16,259 nt of DNA from Candidatus Magasanikbacteria bacterium RIFOXYD12_FULL_33_17 (GCA_001783255.1 MFRB01000024.1:1-16259), one strand, 5' to 3'. Numbered from the stretch's first letter, positions 1 to 5,656 are shown. Numbers and translations: made by a program. The notes: generated by a model not told the origin, from the letters alone.

Positions 1-36
1 AATAACCTAAGGGGAGTTTGAGGGGGAAACTGTTTG

Positions 37-52
37 TCCCGACGAGTCGGGA
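37..52. repeat. Short perfect hairpin (REP-like fragment)
   Basis: TCCCGAC and GTCGGGA form a 7-bp perfect inverted repeat around a GA loop. The right arm resembles the arms of the composite repeats near 1281-1308 and 7406-7446, so it may be a short member of the same family. It could also be the tail of a terminator for a gene left of the window. The remaining bases up to the first promoter at 206 are AT-rich and show no gene that I can support. Confidence 0.45.
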
Positions 53-205
53 TTAGTTATAAAAAGTAAGAACTGTTTTATAATAAGATTCTTTCAATCT
101 CTCTATTAATGTTTCTATCTAATTTAAAATTATAATTTATATACAAAATCATATTTTATTTCAAATTACAACCAAAACTTTTAGTTAAAATTTTATTATC
201 CAATA

Positions 206-234
206 TTGCCCAAATCTCCCCTATCTTGTATAAT
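206..234 (+). promoter_or_regulatory. Sigma-70-type promoter of the NYN gene
   Basis: TTGCCC (206-211) lies 17 bases before a perfect TATAAT (229-234). The predicted transcription start near 241 gives a leader of about 30 bases before the ATG at 271. The -35 context ATATTGCC-AAATC recurs in the rel promoter. The -10 and the first transcribed bases recur near 1187-1201. Confidence 0.7.
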
Positions 235-270
235 ATAGGCACTTATATTTCTATTCTATCTAGAATAAAT

Positions 271-1050
271 ATGTTTACACCCTCAACCGAGAAAATCAAA
301 CAGATACTATTAGAAAATAAAAAAGTAATAACTCAGCTTGAAAACTTGTTAGTTGGCAAATTCAACAGCTATATTGATTACGCCAATGTCCGTCCTTGGT
401 CAGAAAAGTTGAAATGGCATATTGATACCAGACGTCTTGTAGAATTTTTGAAATCTTTTGACAATGTTGGACAAACAAAATTTTATGTCGGTGAATTAGT
501 CGGAGATAAAAATTCAAAAAACTTTATCAAAAAAATCACAAACGAACATTATGATGTTAGGACAAAACCTGTAAAAATAATGAATATAGCTATCGATGCC
601 ACAAGTATTCCAAAACAATCAACCACCCTACTCAATAATTTTATCAAAAGTGGCTTAATAAGATTGTATGATATTGCAACCATTGAATATCTAAATCAAA
701 AATTTGAAGAAATGAATAAAAGAGGTATATATAAAATAGAAGAAAGAAAATGCAATTTTGATGTTGAAATGGGTAGAGATATATTGCTAGATCACGAAAG
801 AAATAATGTTGATACTTTCATAATTTGGAGTGGAGATAGTGATTTTGCTGAGCCAATAGAACAACTTCTTAATAATGGTAAAAAAGTCATACTATTTGCC
901 ACAGCTAGAAGAGTGTCTTCTGAACTAAACAATTTAGTTAAAAAAGGTCTTTTTGTATTTGATATTCAAAAAATAAAGGATTTTATTTGTTACAACAGGG
1001 AAATAACTCCAATTTTCAAGCAAAAAGGACTCCCGTTTGGGAGCCCTTAA
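271..1050 (+). CDS. NYN-domain (LabA/DUF88-like) putative ribonuclease
   Basis: This 259-residue protein carries the acidic signature of the NYN branch of PIN-like nucleases. YIDYANV near residue 36 supplies the first Asp and an Asn, CNFDVEMGRD near 161-170 the middle acids, and WSGDSDFAEPI near 186-196 the last Asp pair. Known family members are metal-dependent RNases or RNA-processing factors; the substrate here is unknown. About 85 residues between the first and second motifs are longer than in minimal NYN domains. A frame is open back to a TTG at 226, but that codon lies inside the promoter region, so I prefer ATG 271. No Shine-Dalgarno sequence is visible. The gene is monocistronic, with a hairpin overlapping its stop codon. 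The nuclease-fold assignment is firm; the biological role is not. Confidence 0.85.
   Translation: MFTPSTEKIKQILLENKKVITQLENLLVGKFNSYIDYANVRPWSEKLKWHIDTRRLVEFLKSFDNVGQTKFYVGELVGDKNSKNFIKKITNEHYDVRTKPVKIMNIAIDATSIPKQSTTLLNNFIKSGLIRLYDIATIEYLNQKFEEMNKRGIYKIEERKCNFDVEMGRDILLDHERNNVDTFIIWSGDSDFAEPIEQLLNNGKKVILFATARRVSSELNNLVKKGLFVFDIQKIKDFICYNREITPIFKQKGLPFGSP
1025..1048 (+). terminator. Hairpin overlapping the 3' end of the NYN gene
   Basis: AAGGACTCCC and GGGAGCCCTT form a 10-bp stem with one mismatch around a GTTT loop. It lies inside the last codons, so the stop codon begins at the stem's last base. The bases after it are only moderately T-rich (AAGCTTTAAAATT). It may be a weak terminator or a 3' stabilising structure. 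Confidence 0.5.
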
Positions 1051-1122
1051 GCTTTAAAATTATTGTCAAGCTGTTTCCAGCTAACAAATGTAATATAACA
1101 CAAAATTTAAGAAAAGTCAAGA

Positions 1123-1131
1123 TTATCCACA
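1123..1131 (+). promoter_or_regulatory. DnaA-box-like site TTATCCACA
   Basis: TTATCCACA matches the classical high-affinity DnaA box exactly and sits in an AT-rich 100-base stretch between genes. I found no second perfect box nearby, so this alone does not make an origin. It could bind DnaA as an isolated regulatory or titration site. Confidence 0.4.
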
Positions 1132-1157
1132 GATATAACAATTTTTGTAAAATCAAG

Positions 1158-1192
1158 TTGCAATAATCCAAAGTTATACTATATTATATAAT
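1158..1192 (+). promoter_or_regulatory. Putative promoter of the 1320-2867 operon
   Basis: TTGCAA (1158-1163) is 16 bases before TATATT (1180-1185). A perfect TATAAT lies at 1187-1192 but has no well-spaced -35. The 15 bases from TATAAT (1187-1201) are identical to the NYN promoter (229-243), which argues that this site is also used. The leader would be about 120 bases and would contain the composite repeat at 1210-1312. Confidence 0.5.
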
Positions 1193-1209
1193 ATAGGCAC
1201 TAAATACTA

Positions 1210-1312
1210 TCATTCCAGACTTGATCCGGAATCTTTCCTAAATAAAAACATCAAATTTAAGAAACCTGCCGGCAGGCAGGGATCCCTCGTCGTATTCTCG
1301 ACTCAGGATTAA
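1210..1312. repeat. Composite palindromic intergenic repeat with GGCAGG core
   Basis: Three parts can be read. CATTCCAGACTTGATCCGG, followed by AATCTTTCCTAAA, has inverted ATTCC/GGAAT arms. CCTGCCGGCAGGCAGG (1265-1280) has a perfect CCTGCCGGCAGG palindrome as its core. The right part (1281-1308) aligns with the reverse complement of the element at 7406-7446. Fifteen bases of the GGCAGG core recur inverted at 16214-16228. Such REP-like units are common in many bacterial intergenic regions, including CPR genomes, to my knowledge. The element ends about ten bases before the next start codon. Confidence 0.6.
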
Positions 1313-1319
1313 AAATCCT

Positions 1320-2036
1320 ATGATAAACAAAACTAAACAAGAGCTCCTCGCTCGCCTCAAAAAAATTCAAGATTCTCTAAGCAAAACCAAAGATATAGAG
1401 ATGAAAAAATTGGCCGGACTGGGTGATGAAATTTCCTCTGCTTTTGAAAAAGCCTTGTCCGCGATAGAAGCCAAGAAAAATGTTTTTAAAGAACTAAGAG
1501 AAAATAAACCAAAACTAAAAAAATGGCGATTAAACTGGCTCAAAAGTTTTTGGCCAATAAATTTCCGTTACCTATTTAGCATGCCATTTATCTATGGTAT
1601 GATTATTCCAGGTATTATTTTTCATATTTGTCTTGAAATTTATCATCGTGTTTCTTTTCGCTTCTACGGTATTCCTCGCGTCAGATCAAGAGATTATTTT
1701 GTTTACGATCGACATCTTCTCCCCTATTTGAATTGGTTTGAAAAAATAAATTGTGTCTATTGTAGCTACTTCAACAATCTACTACGCTTTGCCACCGAAA
1801 TTTCTGGACGCACCGAACGCTATTGGTGTCCAATAAAATATGCCAGAAGAATGGACAAAACACATTCTCAATACAATAAATTTGTTGACTACTTGGATGC
1901 TCCAAACTTCCGACAAAAATGGGAAGAACTGCGTGACTTTTCGGATATTGTAGAAGCTGAAAAATCCTCCACTAATAAATCTCTTGAAAACGATGAAGAC
2001 TGCGAAACATGTGACTTCATAGAAAAGAAAAAATAA
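1320..2036 (+). CDS. Uncharacterised membrane-associated protein with CxxC and YWCPIK motifs
   Basis: This 238-residue protein has a charged, probably coiled N-terminal region (about residues 1-75), then one or two hydrophobic segments (about 85-108). A conserved-looking block follows: DRHLLPYLNWFEKINCVYC, a short spacer, then a TERYWCPIKYARR segment. I recall this block from a widespread bacterial family of unknown function. The CxxC near residue 141, the later Cys and a second CxxC (CETC) in the acidic tail could bind metal or form disulfides. AGGAT lies about 11 bases before the ATG. It heads a three-gene unit, five bases before the next start. No function can be assigned. Confidence 0.8.
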   Translation: MINKTKQELLARLKKIQDSLSKTKDIEMKKLAGLGDEISSAFEKALSAIEAKKNVFKELRENKPKLKKWRLNWLKSFWPINFRYLFSMPFIYGMIIPGIIFHICLEIYHRVSFRFYGIPRVRSRDYFVYDRHLLPYLNWFEKINCVYCSYFNNLLRFATEISGRTERYWCPIKYARRMDKTHSQYNKFVDYLDAPNFRQKWEELRDFSDIVEAEKSSTNKSLENDEDCETCDFIEKKK

Positions 2037-2041
2037 AAAAT

Positions 2042-2395
2042 ATGCAAGAAGAAAATTTACCACAAAAAAACAATAGTATTTGGAGAAATCGTATTCTTTG
2101 GACAGTTGGTTTATATTTTTTAATAGGTTTAATATTCTTTTTATTTGGACATTTTTTACATTACAAAGCTACAGAAAGTCCTCTTATAATTTTCATGTGG
2201 GGTCTCTTACTACTTATGGCTTTTGTTATTCCAATATTCCTTATTCCCTTAATCCCTATTTTTCTTGTATACTTTTATATACTAAAAAATATAAAAATAA
2301 TGAGCCACAAAAAACTTATTATTCTAACATTCATACTTTTTTCTTTGCTCTTGTTTGTCATTCCTTCTTGTTCAAAGACTTTAAGTAGCTTTTAA
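2042..2395 (+). CDS. Small multi-pass membrane protein, unknown function
   Basis: This 117-residue protein is dominated by three hydrophobic segments, at about residues 19-40, 47-80 (long, possibly two passes) and 92-110. A polar N-terminus of about 15 residues and a basic NIKIMSHKK loop suggest a cytoplasmic N-terminus. I see no recognisable catalytic motif. It starts five bases after the preceding stop and ends 19 bases before the next likely ATG, which implies co-transcription. A competing frame within 2080-2388 lacks such consistent membrane topology, so I treat it as a shadow. The protein may assist or anchor its neighbours, but that is only positional inference. Confidence 0.65.
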   Translation: MQEENLPQKNNSIWRNRILWTVGLYFLIGLIFFLFGHFLHYKATESPLIIFMWGLLLLMAFVIPIFLIPLIPIFLVYFYILKNIKIMSHKKLIILTFILFSLLLFVIPSCSKTLSSF

Positions 2396-2414
2396 TAATT
2401 TGTTACTAAATAAT

Positions 2415-2867
2415 ATGAAAACTATTTCCAAAGTATTGCTTTCATTCATCTTAGTTTTTTCTCTCTTTATGACCACTCAATCCGTCTCTGCCAAAATTGT
2501 TGGAACACCAGAACCGACAAATGTAAATTACAATGGACTAGAATTTTCTGCACCACAAAATCACATGGGCTATGTCGAGGCTCGAGACAAAGACAATAAC
2601 AAAGTTTGGGAAAAAGAACTTTATAAAGTAGAAACAGACCCAAATCTAGAAACCGATGTACAGTGGGTATTTATCAAAAAAATGGAAATACTAGATGGAA
2701 TGCTAATTGCGACCAATGATAAGAATGAAAACTATACAATAGATCTAAATAAAGAAATACCAAATTTAGCACAATACAATAAACAAAACATTTTCTATCC
2801 TATTGTAATTATCTCTATAATGATTCTATTTGCAATCGCCTACTTTGTCTTCAAAACAAAAAAATAA
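2415..2867 (+). CDS. Secreted protein with C-terminal membrane anchor, unknown function
   Basis: This 150-residue protein begins with a clear signal peptide (MKTISK, a hydrophobic core, then VSA before KIVG). An extracytoplasmic region of about 90 residues follows, and a transmembrane helix (about 126-145) ends in a short basic tail. The middle contains GYVEARDKDNNKVWEKELY, then DPNLETDVQWVFIKKM and a short strand pattern. I recall a small family with the pattern GYVEA-D-G--W-LY--DP-LE-DVQWVFI, of unknown function, in several phyla. An upstream TTG at 2400 would add five residues, but the ATG gives the standard signal-peptide layout. It is the last gene of the apparent operon, and a terminator follows directly. 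Confidence 0.75.
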   Translation: MKTISKVLLSFILVFSLFMTTQSVSAKIVGTPEPTNVNYNGLEFSAPQNHMGYVEARDKDNNKVWEKELYKVETDPNLETDVQWVFIKKMEILDGMLIATNDKNENYTIDLNKEIPNLAQYNKQNIFYPIVIISIMILFAIAYFVFKTKK

Positions 2868-2874
2868 ACCAATA

Positions 2875-2907
2875 AAAAAACACCAACTAAACAAGTTGAT
2901 GTTTTTT
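2875..2907. terminator. Bidirectional terminator between the + operon and the first island gene
   Basis: AAAAAACACCAAC and GTTGATGTTTTTT form a 13-bp stem with one mismatch around a 7-base loop. It is T-rich on the + strand and T-rich again on the - strand. It can end the + strand operon and the - strand small gene whose stop is about 90 bases away. Its right flank (2900-2926) is repeated exactly at 3437-3463. Confidence 0.85.
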
Positions 2908-2948
2908 CTTCTTCCAAAAACTATTTTTTAATTTTCACAAGAAGCTCT

Positions 2949-2977
2949 GGAGCGTGGGTTTAGACAACCAACGCTCC
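2949..2977 (-). other. Structured 3' untranslated hairpin, copy A
   Basis: On the - strand, GGAGCGT and ACGCTCC form a 7-bp stem. One mismatch and two further G-C pairs extend it around a loop of about 9 bases. It lies between the stop codon of the small gene (2997) and the terminator. An equivalent hairpin sits in the same place after the second small gene (3481-3515), where GGGGCG pairs with the same-side CACCCC, so the stem is kept although bases differ. A structural RNA element is an inference from this two-copy comparison. Confidence 0.55.
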
Positions 2978-2996
2978 TAGCTTTGACATACTCCCT

Positions 2997-3284
2997 CTAG
3001 AAATTGACGCCCTCGATAGTGTAGATCACATACGCCATCGGCTTCAGGAGAGCCACCTCCGAAGTCCTGGGATCGAGGATCCTCGATCCCGTCAACCAAC
3101 GAAGAGAAGATGTGCCAAGATGCTCGTACATCATCAACTGAACGTTACGGCTGAATTTGACCTCGTGATATTCCCCCTCTGCGATCACGAACTCGAAAGA
3201 GATGCTCCCCTCGAGAAGATTCTCCTCGTAGTTCTGAGCTCCAGGGAACATCCCCATAATGAAGGATTCAAATTTTGTCTTCAC
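2997..3284 (-). CDS. Small GC-rich island gene A, unknown 95-residue protein
   Basis: I do not recognise this protein. It is soluble-looking, with no signal or membrane segment. It alternates charged and hydrophobic residues and includes KFESFIMGMFPG near the start and AYVIYTIEGVNF at the end. I chose the GTG at 3284 because TAAGGTGG lies 8 bases upstream and because this start aligns its MFP with the LFP of gene B; an in-frame GTG four codons earlier overlaps that site. By hand count 123 of 240 bases (3001-3240) are G+C, against about a third in neighbouring genes. It has its own promoter and terminator. Weak similarity to gene B at both ends and in the middle, plus duplicated flanks, suggests divergent paralogs. 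A 22-bp palindrome lies inside it. Confidence 0.7.
   Translation of the reverse strand: MKTKFESFIMGMFPGAQNYEENLLEGSISFEFVIAEGEYHEVKFSRNVQLMMYEHLGTSSLRWLTGSRILDPRTSEVALLKPMAYVIYTIEGVNF
3069..3090. repeat. Perfect 22-bp palindrome inside gene A
   Basis: GGGATCGAGGA is followed directly by its exact reverse complement, giving an uninterrupted 22-bp palindrome centred on GGATCC. Read on the - strand it encodes GSRILDP. Pairing stops at the next base on either side. It could be a binding site, a hairpin in the mRNA, or chance. Confidence 0.7.
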
Positions 3285-3312
3285 TTCTACAACCACCTTA
3301 TTAGTGACTTAT

Positions 3313-3344
3313 GTCAAAGAAAACCTGCCTTGGCTTACTTTGAC
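3313..3344 (-). promoter_or_regulatory. Leader hairpin of gene A
   Basis: GTCAAAG and CTTTGAC form a 7-bp perfect stem around 18 bases, in the middle of the roughly 90-base leader between the gene A promoter and its ribosome binding site. It does not cover the Shine-Dalgarno sequence. A regulatory leader is possible but unproven. Confidence 0.4.
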
Positions 3345-3381
3345 AAAAGTCTGTCTGAGCAAGCATCCCGCAGGATAGAAC

Positions 3382-3410
3382 ATCCTAACATCTAGTTAAA
3401 TTCCTGTCAA
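3382..3410 (-). promoter_or_regulatory. Promoter of gene A with embedded palindrome
   Basis: On the - strand TTGACA (3405-3410) is 17 bases before TAGGAT (3382-3387). The -10 forms one arm of the inverted repeat AGGAT-N5-ATCCT (3372-3386), an operator-like arrangement at the predicted transcription start. The -35 box begins three bases beyond the terminator of the upstream gene B. Confidence 0.65.
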
Positions 3411-3412
3411 AC

Positions 3413-3444
3413 AAAAAACACCAATCTCTCGACTGGTGTTTTTT
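3413..3444 (-). terminator. Terminator of gene B (bidirectional)
   Basis: AAAAAACACCA and TGGTGTTTTTT form an 11-bp perfect stem around a 10-base loop, with T runs on either strand. It lies about 108 bases downstream of the stop of gene B and just upstream of the gene A promoter, separating the two transcription units. It is the counterpart of 2875-2907. Confidence 0.85.
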
Positions 3445-3480
3445 CTTCTTCCAAAAACTATTTACTACTTTTTGCAAGAA

Positions 3481-3515
3481 GGGGTGGGACGTAATCTTGA
3501 GTCGACCTACGCCCC
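3481..3515 (-). other. Structured 3' untranslated hairpin, copy B
   Basis: GGGGTG and CGCCCC close a hairpin (one G-U pair) that contains a smaller GAC/GTC stem. It occupies the same place relative to its gene and terminator as 2949-2977. On the - strand the two copies share the pattern GG-GCGT-GGT-G-CT-AA, then CCCAC. The arms differ in sequence but remain pairable. Confidence 0.5.
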
Positions 3516-3551
3516 TTGATGCCATCACCCCCTACCCTCCGGTTCGCCATT

Positions 3552-3863
3552 TCACTCGTAGAAAGTGCAGTTGAGGAAGGTCACATACTGCGTTCCACTC
3601 CAACGATGAATCATACCCTCTTTGTTGTAGAACGCAGACGCAGAGAAACTCACATCCGTGCAGAAAACCAGTTTCTCCATACCTCTCAAACAAGCAAGAC
3701 TCAACTGGAAGGAATTGTGATAGGAAACAGGGTTTTGTCCATAGTCAAAGGACAATGGATGCCCTTCAACACGGATACAAACTGACCGCTTTTCTCGGTC
3801 AATCAGAATTTCCAAAATACCCTTTTCTGGGAAAAGACGCCTGATCTTTTCTTCGAGTGTCAT
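3552..3863 (-). CDS. Small GC-rich island gene B, unknown 103-residue protein
   Basis: I do not recognise this protein. It begins MTLEEKIRRLFPEKG, has no signal peptide or membrane helix, and is rich in alternating strand-like segments in its second half. An AGGAGG sits six bases before the ATG, one of the few textbook ribosome binding sites in the window. By hand count 28 of 60 bases (3601-3660) are G+C. It has its own TTGACA promoter, divergent from rel, and a long structured 3' untranslated region ending in a terminator. Length, the early LFP/MFP, a central QL and a C-terminal YV-aromatic pattern weakly match gene A, suggesting old duplication. A complementary-strand frame exists, but promoter, ribosome binding site and terminator all favour this one. 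Confidence 0.75.
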   Translation of the reverse strand: MTLEEKIRRLFPEKGILEILIDREKRSVCIRVEGHPLSFDYGQNPVSYHNSFQLSLACLRGMEKLVFCTDVSFSASAFYNKEGMIHRWSGTQYVTFLNCTFYE

Positions 3864-3890
3864 TCTTACCTCCTGAGCGATGACGTATCA

Positions 3891-3919
3891 AAACTAACAA
3901 TAAAATCTTTTTTTGTCAA
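3891..3919 (-). promoter_or_regulatory. Promoter of gene B
   Basis: On the - strand TTGACA (3914-3919) is 17 bases before TAGTTT (3891-3896). The leader to the ATG would be only about 20 bases and contains AGGAGG. Its -35 lies 14 bases from the -35 of the divergent rel promoter. Confidence 0.65.
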
Positions 3920-3933
3920 TATTTTAGCACATA

Positions 3934-3962
3934 TTGCCTAAATCATGTCTTTTTGATATATT
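3934..3962 (+). promoter_or_regulatory. Promoter of rel
   Basis: TTGCCT (3934-3939) is 17 bases before TATATT (3957-3962). The -35 context ATATTGCCTAAATC nearly repeats that of the NYN promoter (ATATTGCCCAAATC). The leader to ATG 3985 is short, about 15-20 bases. Confidence 0.65.
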
Positions 3963-3984
3963 AAGTAATATAATAAAGATAAAT

Positions 3985-5469
3985 ATGACCAGTAAACAGA
4001 GCATCAACGGACTCATAAAAATTATAGAATTATACGACAAAAAAGCAGATTTCGAAATGATCCGTATAGTTTATGATTACGCAAAAGATGCTCATGAAGG
4101 ACAATTCCGTAAATCTGGTGAGCCTTATATTGTACATCCACTAGCAGCAGCTTATATCCTAGCTGAAATGTCAATTGACCCTGTCATCATTATGGCAACA
4201 CTTCTTCACGATGTACCAGAAGACACAGATAAAACACTCGAAGATTTAGAAAAAAACTTTGGTAAAGAAATTGCTTCATTGGTCGAAGGTATTACCAAAC
4301 TCGGAAAATTAAAATATCGTGGTGTCGAAAGATATATAGAAAACTTACGTAAAATGTTTATAGCAATGGCCGAAGATGTACGTGTCATGATTATCAAATT
4401 TGCTGACAGAATTCACAATCTCACCACGCTTGATGCTTTGCCACCACAAAAAAGATATCGTATTGCTCTAGAAAGTCTCGAAATTTATGCTCCAATTGCT
4501 AATCGTCTTGGTATGGATGAAATGAAAGGACAACTAGAAGATTTGTCTTTCAAATTTGTTTACCCAAAAGAATATGAACGTGTCAAAAAAATGCGTGATG
4601 AAAAATTACAAGGTAAAGAAAAATATTTCAAACATATTATCAATATTACACAAAAAGAATTAGAAAATTCTAATATTTCTATTATATCAATTCATGGTCG
4701 TAACAAAAAATTATATAGTCTCTACAAAAAATTGATAGACAAAAATAATGAACTAGGTAGAATATATGATATCGTAGCTATTCGTATTATTGTAGACAAC
4801 GTAGCTAAGTGTTACGCTACTTTGGGAATCTTACACAGTATTTGGAAACCTATCAAAGGACGTATCAAAGATTATATTGCCCAACCAAAACCAAATGGCT
4901 ATCAATCGCTTCACACTACAGTATTTGCAGAAGGTGGTGAACCAGTTGAATTCCAAATTAGAACACTAGAAATGAATGAGGATGCTGAATATGGTATAGC
5001 TGCCCATTGGCATTATGATGAAAATGGTAGTCGTCGACCAGAAAAAGATATCAAATGGGTACAAGAGCTAGCTCAAATTCAAAAAGATATTCTAAACAAA
5101 CTGTCAGACCTAGAAGAAATGAAAGTAGATTTTTTGCAAACTAGAATTTTTGTACTAACTCCAAAAGGTGACGTCATTGATTTGCCAGAAGGTGCCACAC
5201 CTGTCGACTTCGCTTATCACATTCACTCTGACATTGGTGATAAATGTATTGGATCTCGCGTCAATGAAAGAATGGTCAGTCTAGACACTGAATTAAAAAA
5301 TGGTGACATCGTGGAAATTATTATTGATAAAAATCGTAAAGGTCCTAGCTCTGACTGGATCAAATTTGTCAAAACTCATACAGCCAAAGAACATATCATA
5401 AACTACACCAAATCAAAAAATAGTGGCATTGCTCGTTTCTTCAATATTTTGCCGAAGAAAGAAAAATAA
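3985..5469 (+). CDS. rel: Bifunctional-type (p)ppGpp synthetase/hydrolase, short Rel
   Basis: This 494-residue protein makes and degrades the stringent-response alarmone. The HD hydrolase domain (about 25-180) keeps H51, HDVPED at 75-80 and FADRIHNL at 139-146. The synthetase domain (about 220-345) has GRNKK, YDIVAIR, GRIKDYIA and NGYQSLHTT. RxKD at 293-296 is the variant seen in bifunctional Rel rather than in RelA. A TGS domain spans about 387-447. The protein stops about 45 residues later and lacks the zinc-finger and ACT/RRM regions of full-length Rel (usually about 700 residues or more). An upstream TTG (3934) overlaps the -35 box, so ATG 3985 is chosen. It is monocistronic, ending at a terminator shared with parB. 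Confidence 0.95.
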   Translation: MTSKQSINGLIKIIELYDKKADFEMIRIVYDYAKDAHEGQFRKSGEPYIVHPLAAAYILAEMSIDPVIIMATLLHDVPEDTDKTLEDLEKNFGKEIASLVEGITKLGKLKYRGVERYIENLRKMFIAMAEDVRVMIIKFADRIHNLTTLDALPPQKRYRIALESLEIYAPIANRLGMDEMKGQLEDLSFKFVYPKEYERVKKMRDEKLQGKEKYFKHIINITQKELENSNISIISIHGRNKKLYSLYKKLIDKNNELGRIYDIVAIRIIVDNVAKCYATLGILHSIWKPIKGRIKDYIAQPKPNGYQSLHTTVFAEGGEPVEFQIRTLEMNEDAEYGIAAHWHYDENGSRRPEKDIKWVQELAQIQKDILNKLSDLEEMKVDFLQTRIFVLTPKGDVIDLPEGATPVDFAYHIHSDIGDKCIGSRVNERMVSLDTELKNGDIVEIIIDKNRKGPSSDWIKFVKTHTAKEHIINYTKSKNSGIARFFNILPKKEK

Positions 5470-5527
5470 TATTGCAATCTACCAGAATAAAGTAAAATAG
5501 ATGATGTAACATTTCTATATATTTAAA

Positions 5528-5607
5528 ATTGTCCTATTGCCCCATTGTTCCATTGTCAAACTGACAATACAAAAACCACAATGGGACAATGACTCAGTAG
5601 AGCAATA
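5528..5607. repeat. Nested ATTGTC/ATTGCC inverted repeats
   Basis: The motif ATTGTC or ATTGC(C) occurs repeatedly forward and again as its complement. Pairs are ATTGTC 5528-5533 with GACAAT 5585-5590, TATTGC 5535-5540 with GCAATA 5602-5607, CCCATTGT 5541-5548 with ACAATGGG 5578-5585, and ATTGTC 5552-5557 with GACAAT 5563-5568. Not all can form together. It lies between rel and the shared terminator. Confidence 0.6.
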
Positions 5608-5608
5608 A

Positions 5609-5638
5609 AAAAACGTATTCTTTGCAGGATACGTTTTT
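5609..5638. terminator. Bidirectional terminator between rel and parB
   Basis: AAAAACGTAT and ATACGTTTTT form a perfect 10-bp stem, extendable by a T-G and a C-G pair, around a small loop. T runs follow on either strand, so it serves both convergent genes. Confidence 0.88.
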
Positions 5639-5656
5639 AAAATATTTATTTTACAA

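Noticed and set aside
226..270. TTG start at 226 for the NYN gene (and likewise TTG 3934 for rel)
   Set aside because: These codons lie within the promoter hexamers or spacers. The downstream ATG codons match family starts and leave short leaders.
1123..1131. Replication origin around the DnaA-like box
   Set aside because: Only one perfect box was found, without dnaA, dnaN or a box cluster.
2080..2388. Second + strand frame of about 100 codons overlapping the small membrane protein
   Set aside because: It has a less consistent composition and no proper spacing to neighbours. The 2042 frame fits the operon and has clear membrane helices.
3120..3785. + strand open frames (3120-3395 and 3516-3785) opposite the two small island genes
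   Set aside because: They have no promoter or ribosome binding site, while the - strand frames have promoter, Shine-Dalgarno sequence and terminator in the right order.
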